From the NCBI GenBank assembly GCA_002314935.1, contig DCHW01000063.1, positions 1 through 61,701 on the forward strand: a DNA stretch of 61,701 nt. The letters are read 5' to 3'. This stretch comes from Clostridiales bacterium UBA1742 (GTDB lineage Bacteria; Bacillota; Clostridia; TANB77; CAG-508). The notes below the pieces were generated by a model. It was given only the letters and a program-made list of their open reading frames with translations. It did not search any database and was not told the DNA's origin. Positions 28,162-37,464 of the stretch are shown here, in pieces. The stretch's first letter is position 1. The number at the start of each line of letters is the position of its first letter. Made by a program: the position numbers and the translations under genes.

Positions 28162-28728
28162 ATGAAAGATACAATAATAATAGTTGAAGGACCACAAGGA
28201 GCAGGAAAAACGACATTTACAAATTATTTAAGAGAAAAAATGGGAGCTACTGATTTGTATAGATTAACAGGCATAAAAGATAAAACGGAAACTGGACATA
28301 AAAAAATAGAAAAAAAATATTTAAAATTATTAGAATATATTGAATCTTGTGAAGATGTAAACATGATTTTTGATAGAACTTTTTTTACAGAAGAAATATA
28401 TGGAAGACTTGGATTTAAGCCATATTCTTTTGACGATACTTATGAGATGCTTTTAAAAAAATTAGATAAATTAAATTTTGATATTTATTTAGTCGTTTTA
28501 TATTTAGGAGATACATCTGTTTTTGAAAAAAGAATACAAAGAGATAAACATCAGTATCAAGCATTTAATGTTGAAAGCAGTATAAAACAGCAAGAGGAAT
28601 ATTTAAAAATGGCTGATGAAGTTGAAAAAAACACAAAAAATATAAAAGTTATAAGATTTAACAGTGATAATTCTGAAACTTTTAATAAACAAATAGATGA
28701 ACAATTTGGAAATTTATTTAAGGAGTAA
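28162..28728 (+). CDS. deoxynucleoside/thymidylate kinase-like P-loop protein
   Basis: 188 residues. Walker A VEGPQGAGKTTF at the start, DRTFFTEEIYGR in the DRx acceptor-site region, and RIQRDKHQY as a lid-like segment. This fits the dNK/TMK superfamily, which phosphorylate nucleosides or nucleotides. Exact substrate is not clear; the canonical tmk motifs are only partly kept. ATG 28162 follows GTGAGGAAT. Confidence 0.8.
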   Translation: MKDTIIIVEGPQGAGKTTFTNYLREKMGATDLYRLTGIKDKTETGHKKIEKKYLKLLEYIESCEDVNMIFDRTFFTEEIYGRLGFKPYSFDDTYEMLLKKLDKLNFDIYLVVLYLGDTSVFEKRIQRDKHQYQAFNVESSIKQQEEYLKMADEVEKNTKNIKVIRFNSDNSETFNKQIDEQFGNLFKE

Positions 28729-28731
28729 AAA

Positions 28732-29250
28732 GTGGAAAAAGAAAAAATTGGTTTTTTTGGTGGATGTTTTAATCCTCCGTCCAATATACATATAAATCTT
28801 GCACTTGATTTAATAAAAAAGCAAAAACTTGATAAAGTGATTTTTGTTCCAGTAAGCGATTATTATAAAAAAAGTGATTTAATAGAATTTAAGCATAGGT
28901 TTACTATGCTTAAATTTGCAATAGAAGATTATGAAAATTTATATATAGATAATTTAGAAGAAAATTTAAATGGACAAACATATGCAATAGATATATTTAA
29001 AATAATAAATGAAAAATACATTAGTTCCCAAAATTTTTTCATTATGGGTTCTGATAACTATTCAAAAATAAAAAATTGGAAAAATTATGAAGAATTAAAA
29101 AATTATAATTATATAATTTTGCAAAGAGATGATAATGAAATATCTTCTACTGAAATTAGAGATATGATAAAAAGCAACAATTTAAAAAATAATATACTAA
29201 ATAAAAAAGTATATAATTATATATTAGAAAATAATTTATATAAAATATAG
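28732..29250 (+). CDS. NadD-like nucleotidyltransferase
   Basis: 172 residues, GTG start 3 nt after the kinase. GFFGGCFNPPSNIH matches the NadD start GGxFDPxHxGH, but the first His is Ser and Gly is Ile; ISSTEIRDMI near the end is the ISSTxIR motif. Shorter than typical NadD (about 190-200). Either a diverged nicotinate-mononucleotide adenylyltransferase or a relative with another substrate. Confidence 0.75.
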   Translation: MEKEKIGFFGGCFNPPSNIHINLALDLIKKQKLDKVIFVPVSDYYKKSDLIEFKHRFTMLKFAIEDYENLYIDNLEENLNGQTYAIDIFKIINEKYISSQNFFIMGSDNYSKIKNWKNYEELKNYNYIILQRDDNEISSTEIRDMIKSNNLKNNILNKKVYNYILENNLYKI

Positions 29251-29259
29251 GAGACATAA

Positions 29260-30516
29260 ATGGAAGATTTAAAAGAGGTATTTAATGAAGCAAATAAATG
29301 CTTAAAATGCAAGAATGCAATGTGTAAAAAAGCATGTCCAATAAATACAAATATACCGGAATTTATTGATGAAATAAAAAATAACAATTTTAAAAAAGCT
29401 TATTATATTCTGAAAAAAAATAATATTATGAGCTATATTTGTAGTACAGTTTGTCCCTATGAAGAAACATGTACTGGACATTGCGTAAAAGGAATTAAAA
29501 GTGAACCAGTGAATGTACATAAACTAGAAAAGTATGTTAACAATTGGGCTAATGAAAATGATATTGTTTATAAATACGAAGTAAAAGAACAAAACAATAT
29601 AAAAATAGCAGTAATTGGTTCTGGACCAGCAGGAATTGCATGTGCTGTTGAACTTGCAACACAAGGATATAAAGTTACTATTTTTGAAAAGGAAAATTTT
29701 ATTGGCGGATTATTAAGTTATGGAATACCAGATTTTAGATTAAAAAGAGATGCTATTGTATTATTAGAAAAAGATTTGCAAAACTTAAATATTGAAATTA
29801 TAAAGAAACAAGAATTTGGAAAAGATATTGATATTAATTCTTTAAAAGAAAAAAATTACAAGGCAATTTTTATTGGTATTGGAAACGAAATACCTACGGT
29901 ATATTCGCTTACTAATGAAAAATGTGAAAAAATTTATACAGCTGATTATATTTTAAAAGAATATAATTCTAAAAAAGTAGTAAATAATTTGGGCAAAACA
30001 ATTGTTATTGGTGGAGGAAATGTTGCTACGGATTCTGCGAGAGCTGCTATTAGAATGGGAGCGAAAAATGTTACAATTATATACAGAAGAAGTCATGAAA
30101 AAATGCCAGCTAGAGATGTTGAATTACAGGATGCAATAAATGACAATATTAAAATAATTTATAATACAAAGGTAACAAAAGCAAATCTTAAAGAAGGTAT
30201 ATTAAAATCTATCAATTGTATAAAAACTAACGAAGAAGATGGAGTTTTAAAAGAGGTTCTTAATAGTGAATTTAAAATGGATACGGATTCAATAATTTTT
30301 GCTATTGGTTTGAAACCAAACAAACGTATTCTTGAAAACGAAGGTATACAAATAGAAAATGGACTAATAAAAACAAATGAATTTAATCAAACAAATATTG
30401 AGGGAGTGTTTGCTGGAGGAGATGTAATGCAATCAAAAGCAACTGTATGTATGGCAATTTTTGAAGGTAAAAAAGCTGCTTTATCAATTATAAATTACAT
30501 TAAATTTAATTCATAA
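29260..30516 (+). CDS. NAD(P)H-dependent glutamate synthase small-subunit-like flavoprotein
   Basis: 418 residues. An N-terminal double 4Fe-4S domain (CLKCKNAMCKKACP, CPYEETCTGHC) is followed by FAD-binding IGSGPAGIACAVELA (about 115) and NAD(P)-binding VIGGGNVATDSARAA (about 248), ending with FAGGDVMQSKATVCMAI. This GltD/NfnL-like module moves electrons from NADPH to a partner. No large subunit (gltB) is nearby, so the partner is unknown. Confidence 0.9.
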   Translation: MEDLKEVFNEANKCLKCKNAMCKKACPINTNIPEFIDEIKNNNFKKAYYILKKNNIMSYICSTVCPYEETCTGHCVKGIKSEPVNVHKLEKYVNNWANENDIVYKYEVKEQNNIKIAVIGSGPAGIACAVELATQGYKVTIFEKENFIGGLLSYGIPDFRLKRDAIVLLEKDLQNLNIEIIKKQEFGKDIDINSLKEKNYKAIFIGIGNEIPTVYSLTNEKCEKIYTADYILKEYNSKKVVNNLGKTIVIGGGNVATDSARAAIRMGAKNVTIIYRRSHEKMPARDVELQDAINDNIKIIYNTKVTKANLKEGILKSINCIKTNEEDGVLKEVLNSEFKMDTDSIIFAIGLKPNKRILENEGIQIENGLIKTNEFNQTNIEGVFAGGDVMQSKATVCMAIFEGKKAALSIINYIKFNS

Positions 30517-30941
30517 TTTTTAAATTTGTTAAATTATAAATGTCGCTTATTTTTTAGTGTATAGAATCTTAAATACTAGAAAATAAAGCAACTATTTTTT
30601 GTAATTTTTGTAATATTTCTGTAACAAAAATGTAATATTACAAATATTAAAATATTATTGACAATACAATTTTAATAATGTAGAATTTGAACAATGAAAA
30701 CAATAAGAAAAAATCATTTTTTCTAAAAGTTGATTTTTTGATAAAAATAAAAAACGGCAATTTAATTCGAGAAACAAATGAAAGCATTGAAAAATCAACG
30801 AATAAAGCAAAATATACAAAAATAAAATTAAAAGTATAAAAAGCTGAAAAAATAAAAAAACGAAAAAATGCTTTAAAATACAAAAGAAAAAACAACGCAC
30901 TATACAAAGCGGATTTTATAACAAAATAAGGGGGATAAAAC
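30517..30941 (+). promoter_or_regulatory. 425-nt regulatory region and structured leader of nrdD
   Basis: Contains a perfect 12-nt palindrome TGTAATATTACA (30631-30642), a possible operator, and the promoter TTGACA 30658 / TAGAAT 30681 (17-bp spacer). The remaining leader of about 250 nt is A-rich with two long-range inverted repeats: GTTGATTTTT (30729) with AAAAATCAAC (30790), and AAAGCATT (30781) with AATGCTTT (30867). A 10-codon ATG frame opens at about 30694 without a ribosome site. No convincing gene. Control by NrdR or an RNA element is possible, but no known class recognised. Confidence 0.55.
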
Positions 30942-33212
30942 ATGCAAGTAATTAAAAGAGATGGAAGAGTAGAAGATTTTAATCAAGAAAGAATTTTTAA
31001 AGCCGTAACAATGGCAATGTCACATACATCATCAGGAGTAGATGCTGATTTAGCAAACAAAATAACACAAAGTGTTATGAAACAATTAGAAGATAAAATA
31101 CAAGTTTCTGTATATGAAATTCAAGATATAGTTGAAAAGAAATTAATGGGTTCTTCTCGTAAAGAAGTAGCACAAGAATATATTACTTATAGATACAACA
31201 GAGATATTGCAAGAAAATCAAAATCTAAAGATATGTTCTTAGAGATAATAGAAACAAAGTCAAATGATGTTACTAGAGAAAATGCAAATATGAATGCTGA
31301 TACACCAGCTGGAATGATGATGAAATTTGCAAGTGAAACCACTAAACCATTTGTTGATGATTTTTTATTATCAACTGAAGCAAGAAATGCCTTTAAAGAG
31401 GGATACATCCATATCCATGACAAAGATTATTATCCAACAAAAAGTTTAACTTGTATACAACATCCTCTTGACAAAATACTAAAAGAAGGATTTAGAGCTG
31501 GACATGGAAGTTCAAGACCTGCTAAAAGAATTGAAACAGCAAGTATAATAGGATGTATTTCATTAGAAACTGTTCAAAACGAAATGCATGGAGGACAAGC
31601 TATACCAGAATTTGATTATTATTTAGCTCCATATGTAAGAATGACTTTTGAAGAAGAAGTAAAAAAATTAGAAGATATTGTTGATGAAGATTTATCTAAA
31701 TTATATGATGTTAAAATAGAAGATTATGAAAAAAAGAGTTTAGAAGGATTGACAGGTGAAAAAAGATATTTACAAATATCAATTAATAATACAGTAAATA
31801 GAGTTCACCAAGCAATGGAAGCATTTATTCATAATATGAACACAATTCATTCAAGAGGTGGAAATCAAGTTGTATTTAGTTCAATAAATTATGGAACTGA
31901 TACATCAGCTGAAGGTAGATGTATTATAAGAGAAATGTTACTTTCTACTTTAAGAGGTGTTGGAAATAACGAAACACCAATATTCCCAATACAAATTTGG
32001 AAAAAGAAAAGAGGAGTAAATTATTTACCAGAAGATAGAAACTATGACTTATACAAACTTGCTTGTAAAGCCACAGCTAAAAGATTTTTCCCAAATTACT
32101 TAAATCTTGATGCAACATTTAATACACATCCAAAGTGGAAGGCAGATGATCCAAACAGAGGATATTACGAAGTTGCAACAATGGGATGTAGAACAAGAGT
32201 TTTTGCAAACAGACATGGTGAAGATACTTCTGTAGGAAGAGGTAATTTATCTTTTACAACTGTAAATATTGTTAAAATAGCAATTGAAGCAGCTAAAGAA
32301 GCTCAAAACAATGTAGGATTAAACTTTGAATTAGGAGCTGGTAGCGAAAAATTTATGACAGAAAAATACAAAAAACAAGTTTTACAAATATTTTTACAAA
32401 AACTACAAAAATATACAGATGTTGCTGCAAGACAATTATATGATAGATATAAATTTCAATGTACAGCAGTTGCAAAGCAATTCCCATTATTAATGTCTGG
32501 ATTATGGCAAGATAGTGAAAAATTAAGTCCTATAGATAGTGTGGAATCTGTTTTAAAACATGGAACATTAGGTCTTGGATTTATTGGACTTGCAGAATGT
32601 TTAACTGTACTTACAGGAAAACATCATGCAGAATCTGAAGAATCTCAAAAATTAGGTATAAAAATAATTACACAAATGAGAGATGCTTGTAACAATTATT
32701 CTGATAGATATGATTTAAACTATTCAGTTCTTGCAACACCTGCAGAAGGATTATCTGGAAGATTTACAAAAATTGATAGAAAAGAATATGGAACAATTTT
32801 AGGAGTTACAGATAGAGATTATTATACAAATAGTAATCATGTTCCTGTTTGGTATAAATGTACAGCAGAACATAAAGCAAAAATAGAAGCGCCATACCAT
32901 GAATTAACTTTAGGTGGACATATTTTCTATATAGAATTAGATGGAGATGCTACACATAATCCAGATAGTATAGAAGCTGTTGTAGACTTAATGGATAAAT
33001 ATAATATGGGATATGGATCTGTAAACCATACTAGATCAAGATGTTTAGATTGTGGATTTGAAAATTCAGAAGCTGATTTAAAGGTTTGTCCAATTTGTGG
33101 AGGAAAAGAAATAGACACAATCCAAAGAATTACAGGATATTTAGTTGGAACAACATCTCGTTGGAACAATGGAAAATTGGCAGAATTAAAAGATAGAGTA
33201 ACACATAACTAA
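30942..33212 (+). CDS. nrdD: anaerobic ribonucleoside-triphosphate reductase
   Basis: 756 residues. N-terminal ATP-cone (KRDGRVEDFNQERI, about 4-90), the NrdD barrel, the C-terminal zinc site CLDCGFENSEADLKVCPICGG shown by paired CxxC motifs at about 704 and 719, and the glycyl radical region RITGYLVGT just before the end. It makes dNTPs without oxygen, which points to anaerobic life. Strong GGGGG ribosome site. Activated by NrdG, encoded next. Confidence 0.97.
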   Translation: MQVIKRDGRVEDFNQERIFKAVTMAMSHTSSGVDADLANKITQSVMKQLEDKIQVSVYEIQDIVEKKLMGSSRKEVAQEYITYRYNRDIARKSKSKDMFLEIIETKSNDVTRENANMNADTPAGMMMKFASETTKPFVDDFLLSTEARNAFKEGYIHIHDKDYYPTKSLTCIQHPLDKILKEGFRAGHGSSRPAKRIETASIIGCISLETVQNEMHGGQAIPEFDYYLAPYVRMTFEEEVKKLEDIVDEDLSKLYDVKIEDYEKKSLEGLTGEKRYLQISINNTVNRVHQAMEAFIHNMNTIHSRGGNQVVFSSINYGTDTSAEGRCIIREMLLSTLRGVGNNETPIFPIQIWKKKRGVNYLPEDRNYDLYKLACKATAKRFFPNYLNLDATFNTHPKWKADDPNRGYYEVATMGCRTRVFANRHGEDTSVGRGNLSFTTVNIVKIAIEAAKEAQNNVGLNFELGAGSEKFMTEKYKKQVLQIFLQKLQKYTDVAARQLYDRYKFQCTAVAKQFPLLMSGLWQDSEKLSPIDSVESVLKHGTLGLGFIGLAECLTVLTGKHHAESEESQKLGIKIITQMRDACNNYSDRYDLNYSVLATPAEGLSGRFTKIDRKEYGTILGVTDRDYYTNSNHVPVWYKCTAEHKAKIEAPYHELTLGGHIFYIELDGDATHNPDSIEAVVDLMDKYNMGYGSVNHTRSRCLDCGFENSEADLKVCPICGGKEIDTIQRITGYLVGTTSRWNNGKLAELKDRVTHN

Positions 33213-33234
33213 TGAATGAAAGAAGGAAAACACT

Positions 33235-33738
33235 ATGAAAATGGCAGGATTTTATGATGAAAGTATTTCAAATGGTACAGGTTGGAGGGCAGTTTTGTTT
33301 GTAAGTGGTTGCCCTCACAACTGTCCAGGGTGCCATAATAAAGAAGCTCAAAATTTTAACTATGGGGAGGATTTTAACGAAGAAGAAATTTTGAATAGAA
33401 TTAAAGATAATTCAATTTTAAAAGGAATAACAATAAGTGGAGGGGAACCTTTGTGTAAAGAAAATATTCCTGAAGTTTTAAAATTCATTAAAAATGTTAA
33501 AAAAATAAAACCTAATTTTAATATTTGGTGTTATTCAGGATATACTTTGGAGGAATTATTAGATAGAAAAGATACGGTAACAAATGAATGTTTAAACGAA
33601 ATTGATGTTTTAGTTGATGGAGAATTCAAGCAAGATTTAAAGGTACCAAATTTAAAATTTAGAGGTTCTTCAAATCAAAGAATAATTGATTTAAAACCAA
33701 CATTAAAAACACATAAATTTATTGAATTTAATGTTTAA
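33235..33738 (+). CDS. nrdG: anaerobic RNR-activating protein (radical SAM)
   Basis: 167 residues. The Cys cluster CPHNCPGC (CxxxCxxC) binds the 4Fe-4S/SAM site, and GISGGEP-like TISGGEPL follows. It installs the glycyl radical on NrdD. 22 nt behind nrdD in the same operon. Confidence 0.97.
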   Translation: MKMAGFYDESISNGTGWRAVLFVSGCPHNCPGCHNKEAQNFNYGEDFNEEEILNRIKDNSILKGITISGGEPLCKENIPEVLKFIKNVKKIKPNFNIWCYSGYTLEELLDRKDTVTNECLNEIDVLVDGEFKQDLKVPNLKFRGSSNQRIIDLKPTLKTHKFIEFNV

Positions 33739-33750
33739 AATAATTAACAA

Positions 33751-33799
33751 AAATAAACCTTTTTGCATATAATGTATAAAATATATGGGAGGTTTATTT
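33751..33799 (+). promoter_or_regulatory. hairpin holding promoter box and Shine-Dalgarno of the peroxiredoxin gene
   Basis: AAATAAACCT pairs perfectly with AGGTTTATTT; the loop contains TATAAT (33769), and the 3' arm overlaps GGGAGGTTT, the ribosome site of the next ATG. It is followed by T's. It can terminate read-through from nrdG and hide the ribosome site in that long transcript. Confidence 0.65.
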
Positions 33800-33803
33800 T
33801 TTT

Positions 33804-34532
33804 ATGAATAATTATGAAATTATGATGAATGGAAATGTAAAAATAGGTGAATATGCTCCTGAATTCGAAGCTGAAACAACTATGGGAAATATAAAATTAT
33901 CTGATTATAAAGGAAAATGGGTTGTTTTGTTTTCACACCCAGGAGATTTTACACCAGTATGTACAACAGAATTTATTGCTTTTAGCAAAGTATATACATA
34001 TTTTAAAAAACTAAACACAGATTTAATTGGATTAAGTATTGATAGTAATAGTTCACATTTAGCATGGATTTATGATATATATATAAGAACGGGTATAAAA
34101 ATACCATTTCCAATAATTGCAGATAGAAGTGGGGAAATTGCAAGAAAATACGGAATGATAGCAAACAATATAAGTAATACATCTACCGTAAGAAATGTTT
34201 TTATAATAGATGATAAAGGTGTTATAAGAACAATACTTATTTATCCATTAAATGTTGGAAGATGTATACCAGAAATTTTAAGAATTTTAGAGGCTTTAAA
34301 AACAGCAGATTGTAATAATGCGTCAACTCCAGCAAATTGGATAAATGGGCAGCCAGTAATTGTACCTGCACCTAAAACTTTTAAACAGTTAGAAGAAAGA
34401 TTAACCCAAATAGAAGAAAATAAAAATGGGATAACTTGGTATTTAAGTTTTAAAAATCCTAATAAGATATGTGATAATAAATTTGAAAATAATAAGTGTT
34501 TAAATGATGAAAATAAAAAAATGGAAATGTAG
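33804..34532 (+). CDS. peroxiredoxin, Prx6-like
   Basis: 242 residues. FSHPGDFTPVCTTEF carries the peroxidatic Cys, with the conserved Arg in SNTSTVRNVFII. The long C-terminal dimer domain (PANWINGQPVIVPAPKT) is that of the archaeal/Prx6 group. Cys residues near the end (ICDN, NKCLND) could resolve the disulphide. It reduces peroxides; fits an anaerobe's oxygen defence. Confidence 0.93.
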   Translation: MNNYEIMMNGNVKIGEYAPEFEAETTMGNIKLSDYKGKWVVLFSHPGDFTPVCTTEFIAFSKVYTYFKKLNTDLIGLSIDSNSSHLAWIYDIYIRTGIKIPFPIIADRSGEIARKYGMIANNISNTSTVRNVFIIDDKGVIRTILIYPLNVGRCIPEILRILEALKTADCNNASTPANWINGQPVIVPAPKTFKQLEERLTQIEENKNGITWYLSFKNPNKICDNKFENNKCLNDENKKMEM

Positions 34533-34620
34533 TTAAATAATGTTAAATTTATTAATAAAAAATAAAAATTAAAATAATGTAAATAATATAAATATATTAT
34601 TTATAGGAGGTTTACTTTTT

Positions 34621-34800
34621 ATGGAAAAAAAACAAAAAATTAATTGTAATGTATGTAGTTGTGCATATAACAATACTGCAACAAATGAGTGTGAATTAAA
34701 GGAGATAAAGGTTGCACCATGTCAAAATTGTCAAACTGGAAATCCTGAAGATGAATCTATGTGTTCTAATTATAAATGTAATTGTGGATGTCAAGATTAA
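34621..34800 (+). CDS. DUF1540 cysteine-rich small protein
   Basis: 59 residues with nine Cys, starting KINCNVCSCAYNN and ending CNCGCQD. This is the DUF1540 pattern of Clostridia, thought to bind metal. ATG follows AGGAGGTTTAC. Short enough to be missed by usual length cut-offs. Confidence 0.88.
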   Translation: MEKKQKINCNVCSCAYNNTATNECELKEIKVAPCQNCQTGNPEDESMCSNYKCNCGCQD

Positions 34801-34809
34801 TAAAAACTT

Positions 34810-34851
34810 AATAGAAAAAGGTAAGCTCTGCATTGCTTACCTTTTTCTATT
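34810..34851 (+). terminator. terminator after DUF1540 gene
   Basis: Stem of about 16 bp, AATAGAAAAAGGTAAG against CTTACCTTTTTCTATT. Confidence 0.9.
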
Positions 34852-34859
34852 AAAATTTC

Positions 34860-34888
34860 TTGACAATGCAAATTTTTAGAAATAGAAT
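34860..34888 (+). promoter_or_regulatory. promoter of fba
   Basis: TTGACA 34860, TAGAAT 34883, spacer 17 bp. Confidence 0.75.
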
Positions 34889-34918
34889 GTAAATATAAAA
34901 AATAAGGAGGTAATATTT

Positions 34919-35848
34919 ATGCCATTAGTTACAACAAAAGAAATGTTTAAAAAATCTATGGACGAAGGCTTTGCTATAGGAGCTTTTAATGTAAATAATA
35001 TGGAAATTATACAAGGAATTATAGATGCAGCACAAAAACAAAATTCACCTGTAATTTTACAAGCATCAAGTGGAGCAATAAAATATGCTAGAATAAAATA
35101 TTTAATGAAAATGGTAGAAGCTGCAGTAGAAGAAACTACTATTCCAATTGCAATTCATTTGGATCATGGACCTGATTTTGAAACTTGTAAAGAATGTATA
35201 GATGCAGGATTTACTTCTGTAATGATAGATGGATCTAAATACAGTTTTGAAGAAAATATAGAAATAACGAAAAAGGTTGTAGAATATGCACATGAGAGAG
35301 GAGTAGTTGTTGAAGCTGAATTAGGTCAGTTGGCAGGAGTAGAAGATGATGTTAACGTAGCTGAAAGCGATGCGAAATATACAGATCCGGATCAAGCAAA
35401 AGAATTTGTAGAAAGAACAGGATGCGATTCATTAGCTATAGCAATTGGTACAAGCCACGGAGCATATAAATTTAAAGGTGAAGCAAAACTTAGAATGGAT
35501 ATATTAAAAGAAATAAAAGAAAAAATTCCTAATACACCAATTGTTTTACATGGTGCATCAACTGTAATTCCAGAACTAGTTGAAACTTGTAATAAAAATG
35601 GAGGAGATATCCCAGGTGCAAAAGGAGTTCCAGATGAAATACTTAATTTAGCAAGTAAATCTGGAGTTTCAAAAATAAATGTTGATACTGATTTAAGATT
35701 AGCTATGACAGGTGAAATAAGAAAAGCAATGGCAGAAAAGCCATCAGAATTTGATCCTAGAAAATATTTAACACCAGCAAGAGAAAAAATAACAGAAGTT
35801 GTTGAACATAAAATAAGGGATGTTTTTGAATCAACTAACAAAGCATAG
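34919..35848 (+). CDS. fba: class II fructose-1,6-bisphosphate aldolase
   Basis: 309 residues. HLDHGPDFETCKECID provides the zinc ligand and active Asp, VEAELGQLAGVEDD, IGTSHGAYKF, LHGAST and NVDTDLRLAMT follow. It cleaves fructose-1,6-bisphosphate in glycolysis together with PfkA. AAGGAGG ribosome site. Confidence 0.97.
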   Translation: MPLVTTKEMFKKSMDEGFAIGAFNVNNMEIIQGIIDAAQKQNSPVILQASSGAIKYARIKYLMKMVEAAVEETTIPIAIHLDHGPDFETCKECIDAGFTSVMIDGSKYSFEENIEITKKVVEYAHERGVVVEAELGQLAGVEDDVNVAESDAKYTDPDQAKEFVERTGCDSLAIAIGTSHGAYKFKGEAKLRMDILKEIKEKIPNTPIVLHGASTVIPELVETCNKNGGDIPGAKGVPDEILNLASKSGVSKINVDTDLRLAMTGEIRKAMAEKPSEFDPRKYLTPAREKITEVVEHKIRDVFESTNKA

Positions 35849-35850
35849 AT

Positions 35851-35889
35851 AAATAAAAATGAACTAGAAATTCTAGTTCATTTTTATTT
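35851..35889. terminator. bidirectional terminator between fba and smpB
   Basis: Perfect 19-bp stem, arms 35851-35869 and 35871-35889, with A/T tracts on both sides; it overlaps the smpB stop. Confidence 0.9.
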
Positions 35890-36331
35890 ATCTATCTACA
35901 TTTTTTCTCATTCTCATTTCAGCATCTTTTTTTGCAATATCACGACGCTTATCATATAGTTTTTTTCCTTTTCCAATGCCAATTTCTACTTTTACAAAAT
36001 TTCCTTTAAAGTACATTGAAATAGGAACTAAAGAATATCCTTTTTGTTTTATTAATCCAATTAATTTATTTATTTCACGTCTTGTTACTAGTAATTTTCT
36101 ATCACGAAGAGGATCTTTATTGTATATATTGCCAAATTCATAAGGACTAATATGTAAATTATAAATATATAATTCTCCATTTTTGATAGCAGCATAACTA
36201 TCTTTTAAATTTACTTTTCCAGATCTAATAGATTTAATTTCTGTACCACTTAAAACTATACCCGCTTCTATAGTATCATCTATTGTATAATTATGACGCG
36301 CTAATGGATTTTTTGAAATAATTTTTTCCAA
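35888..36331 (-). CDS. smpB: SsrA-binding protein
   Basis: 147 residues. KNPLARHNYTIDDTIEAGIV, LSGTEIKSIRSGKVNLKDSY and the basic tail KKLYDKRRDIAKKDAE are SmpB hallmarks. It escorts tmRNA to stalled ribosomes (trans-translation), relevant if CGG stalls are frequent here. TTG start with AAAGGTGAT upstream. Confidence 0.96.
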   Translation of the reverse strand: MEKIISKNPLARHNYTIDDTIEAGIVLSGTEIKSIRSGKVNLKDSYAAIKNGELYIYNLHISPYEFGNIYNKDPLRDRKLLVTRREINKLIGLIKQKGYSLVPISMYFKGNFVKVEIGIGKGKKLYDKRRDIAKKDAEMRMRKNVDR

Positions 36332-36364
36332 TTTTTATCACCTTTAAATATTATAACATACATT

Positions 36365-36400
36365 AAAAAAAAGGAAAAGGTAGATTTTAATATCTACCTT
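36365..36400 (-). terminator. terminator of the minus-strand gene 36418-36810
   Basis: AAGGTAGAT and ATCTACCTT stem; on the minus strand a T run follows. Confidence 0.75.
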
Positions 36401-36417
36401 AAATTTTTAGACTAAAT

Positions 36418-36810
36418 TTAGTCGTGATAACTATTAAATTGAGCTAAGTAATACCATGTAAGTCCAATAATAACAGCAACTGCAAGAGCAATAATAACCC
36501 AAGCCCATGTTGACGTCATATTATTTGTTGATGTATCAGTAAAAGTAGATGTTCTTGTTGCATTATAATTATTTGTCATATCATTCGTGGTACTTCTAAT
36601 GTCAGTAGAAATATTTTTTACGGTATTTTCAACAGTATTTTCGGTAGTACTAATTCCATTTCTGATTTTTTCTCCGGTAGATGTCATACCATCAATTATG
36701 CTATCTGTAGTATTATGAATATCTTGTTTTATATCTTCAGCAAAACATATAGTATTAATAAATAAAATTGCAAATAAAACAAATAATATTATTAAAGTTT
36801 TCTTTCTCAT
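36418..36810 (-). CDS. secreted membrane-anchored Thr/Asn-rich protein
   Basis: 130 residues. Signal peptide (MRKKTLIILFVLFAILF... to CFAED), a soluble part rich in Thr, Asn and Ser with heptad-like spacing, and a C-terminal membrane helix (about 103-122). ATG 36810 follows GGAGGTTAAA; a longer frame to 36891 lacks a ribosome site. Same plan as the next gene, so the two are probably distant paralogues. Function unknown. Confidence 0.8.
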   Translation of the reverse strand: MRKKTLIILFVLFAILFINTICFAEDIKQDIHNTTDSIIDGMTSTGEKIRNGISTTENTVENTVKNISTDIRSTTNDMTNNYNATRTSTFTDTSTNNMTSTWAWVIIALAVAVIIGLTWYYLAQFNSYHD

Positions 36811-36871
36811 TTTAACCTCCAAATAAAATCTTATAATAATATTATTTATAAAATATAAAAAAATATACATA

Positions 36872-36897
36872 AAAAAAGTGGCTTTTGCCACTTTTTA
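36872..36897. terminator. bidirectional terminator between the paralogous pair
   Basis: AAAAAGTGGC and GCCACTTTTT around TTTT. Confidence 0.85.
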
Positions 36898-36904
36898 AAT
36901 AAAA

Positions 36905-37297
36905 TTATTTGCATCTTATAAGTATCGCTATTGCTAAAAATATTAATACAATGCCAACTGCTATTAAAATAATAGAAATATATCCATCTATAGTTATTTT
37001 ATCATCAGCTTTTGCATTTGATGTTATTTGTACTTGTGTATTTGAGGTATTTGTACTTTCTACATAAGTATTGTTTGAGTTTGTATTCTTATTTTTGTTT
37101 GTATTATTATTGCCATATATAGTATCATCTTCTTCATCATCAAAAAAAGAATTTGCATTTGATGAATTGTTATTTTCATAGTCGTTAATGGTTGGATCAA
37201 TAGAATTCATATTAATTGCATAAACTTGAAAAAAATTAAAAAATAAAATAAAAATTATAAATAAAACAAATAAAGTTATTTTTATGTTCCTTTTCAT
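36905..37297 (-). CDS. secreted membrane-anchored Asn-rich protein
   Basis: 130 residues: signal peptide (about 1-28), an acidic and Asn/Thr-rich low-complexity linker (DDEEDD, NNNTNKNKNTNSNNT), and a C-terminal membrane helix (about 106-126) ending RCK. ATG follows AGGAGGCTTTACAT. Function unknown. Confidence 0.8.
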   Translation of the reverse strand: MKRNIKITLFVLFIIFILFFNFFQVYAINMNSIDPTINDYENNNSSNANSFFDDEEDDTIYGNNNTNKNKNTNSNNTYVESTNTSNTQVQITSNAKADDKITIDGYISIILIAVGIVLIFLAIAILIRCK

Positions 37298-37464
37298 ATG
37301 TAAAGCCTCCTAAAAAAATATATAACGATACATATAATAATACAACAAAAATATTTGCTTTGTCTACTATTTATTAACAATTTCATTTACTTTAATAAAA
37401 AATATTGATATAATATTTAAGTAATATTTTAATTAATTAAATTTAATTAAAAGGAGATAGATGA
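37298..37464 (+). other. divergent intergenic region
   Basis: AT-rich gap between the minus-strand pair and the 543-residue gene, with a TATAAT-type box at 37410 and AAAGGAGATAG before ATG 37465. No gene seen. Confidence 0.4.

Noticed and set aside
30647..30943. Minus-strand open frame in the nrdD leader
   Set aside because: Phe/Leu-rich product of an A-rich leader on the opposite strand, no ribosome site, and it covers the nrdD promoter and leader hairpins.
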